A stretch of DNA of 60,985 nucleotides from positions 1-60,985 of IMG/VR virus record IMGVR_UViG_3300049043_000348. One strand, given 5' to 3'. The notes below the pieces were generated by a model. That model did not search any database. It worked only from the letters and a program-made list of their open reading frames with translations, and was not told where the DNA came from. Positions within the stretch are counted from its first letter, which is position 1, and every line of letters begins with the position of its first letter. Positions 60,792-60,985 of the stretch are shown here, one piece after another. Made by a program: the position numbers and the translations under genes. This stretch comes from a virus.

Positions 60792-60985
60792 AACCACTAC
60801 AAAGATCTGTAACAGGAGAATTTAAAGAAGTTAAAAGAGTACTTGCGTCTGGCGTTAGTATTCGCGAAGCTGCGAGACTATGCAAGGTGAGTTATTATTT
60901 AGCTTGGCACGTCCGTAAGGGAAGTTATGACGGAGTAGCTATCTGTCTGAAACATTTAAAAAAAAGGAAAATGAAAAATATTTAG
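60788..60985 (+). CDS. Helix-turn-helix protein, 65 aa
   Basis: MKPLQRSVTGEFKEVKRVLA is followed by GVSIREAARLCKVSYYLAWH, a homeodomain-like HTH of the kind found in small phage regulators and NUMOD-type binding domains. A motif copy (60919) lies in the gene. It ends on the last base of the window. Confidence 0.6.
   Translation: MKPLQRSVTGEFKEVKRVLASGVSIREAARLCKVSYYLAWHVRKGSYDGVAICLKHLKKRKMKNI

Larger units (their letters stand above)
202..60924. repeat. Dispersed GGGAAGWHNYGR motif family, about 130 copies on both strands
   Basis: GGGAAG or CTTCCC recurs through the whole window. Examples on + start at 551, 1136, 2073, 10582, 12308, 13565, 17562, 18035, 20841, 36875, 41318, 46544, 50538, 52299, 55443, 56060 and 60919. 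Examples on - start at 4631, 9724, 11149, 13460, 16195, 17428, 27860, 38001, 41921, 50608, 51972, 54681 and 56674. I count about 76 on + and 54 on -. Some 95% of + copies are followed by T or A, then usually N-N-Y-G-R. A common left flank is TGTN. The motif lies in different reading frames and between genes, so it is a DNA-level signal. Its function is not known to me. Confidence 0.85.

Noticed and set aside
1-60985. Integrase or lysogeny module
   Set aside because: No tyrosine or serine recombinase motif, CI-like repressor or attachment repeat was found in readable frames.

Overview
The window looks like most or all of a tailed double-stranded DNA phage that infects a Bacteroidota host. It has a podovirus-like, crAss-like structural module: terminase, a portal of roughly 810 codons once repaired, capsid, ring-like connector proteins and large internal virion proteins. 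It also has the TTTG-N19-TAnnTTTG promoters of that phylum, and a tail fibre full of GIGTTSP-type repeats that starts with a Bacteroidota-style signal peptide. There is no integrase, excisionase or lysogeny repressor that I can see, so a virulent lifestyle is likely. The sequence starts on an ATG and ends on a TAG, which suggests a circular contig cut at a gene boundary.

Layout. (1) 1-7.2 kb, + strand: small early-type genes (RadC-like protein, ATP-dependent ligase domain, zinc-finger and membrane peptides). They are separated by GC-rich hairpins and often preceded by an AAAACCCC leader. (2) 7.2-13.4 kb, - strand: YkgJ-like Cys cluster protein, a possible nuclease, an HExxH protein, a metallophosphoesterase split by an intein, an M15 endolysin and a holin/spanin cassette. 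(3) 13.4-34.6 kb, - strand: one tail fibre of about 1,690 codons, a giant internal protein of over 2,300 codons and a beta-rich 1,125-residue virion protein. (4) 34.6-49.4 kb, - strand: a GroES-like protein, connector proteins, capsid, scaffold, portal and terminase, interrupted by GIY-YIG homing endonucleases. (5) 49.4-53.4 kb, - strand: HNH endonuclease, methyltransferase and glycosyltransferases. (6) 53.4-61 kb, mostly + strand: an isolated small gene with its own terminator, a divergent promoter pair, a heptose-style sugar kinase/phosphatase/nucleotidyltransferase set, then replication genes (replication-initiation-like protein, primase-helicase) and a DNA methyltransferase. The last group is badly broken by indels.

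Two things cut across all regions. First, GGGAAG (or CTTCCC) occurs roughly 130 times by hand count, on both strands, in all reading frames and between genes. It is nearly always followed by A or T and usually by a YG two bases later (GGGAAGWHNYGR). About 15 would be expected from composition. Its function is unknown, and some copies form inverted pairs at gene ends. Second, many genes carry single-base frameshifts, mainly at homopolymers and several at the G-run of this motif, which looks like long-read consensus error. I therefore describe repaired genes alongside the intact open frames.
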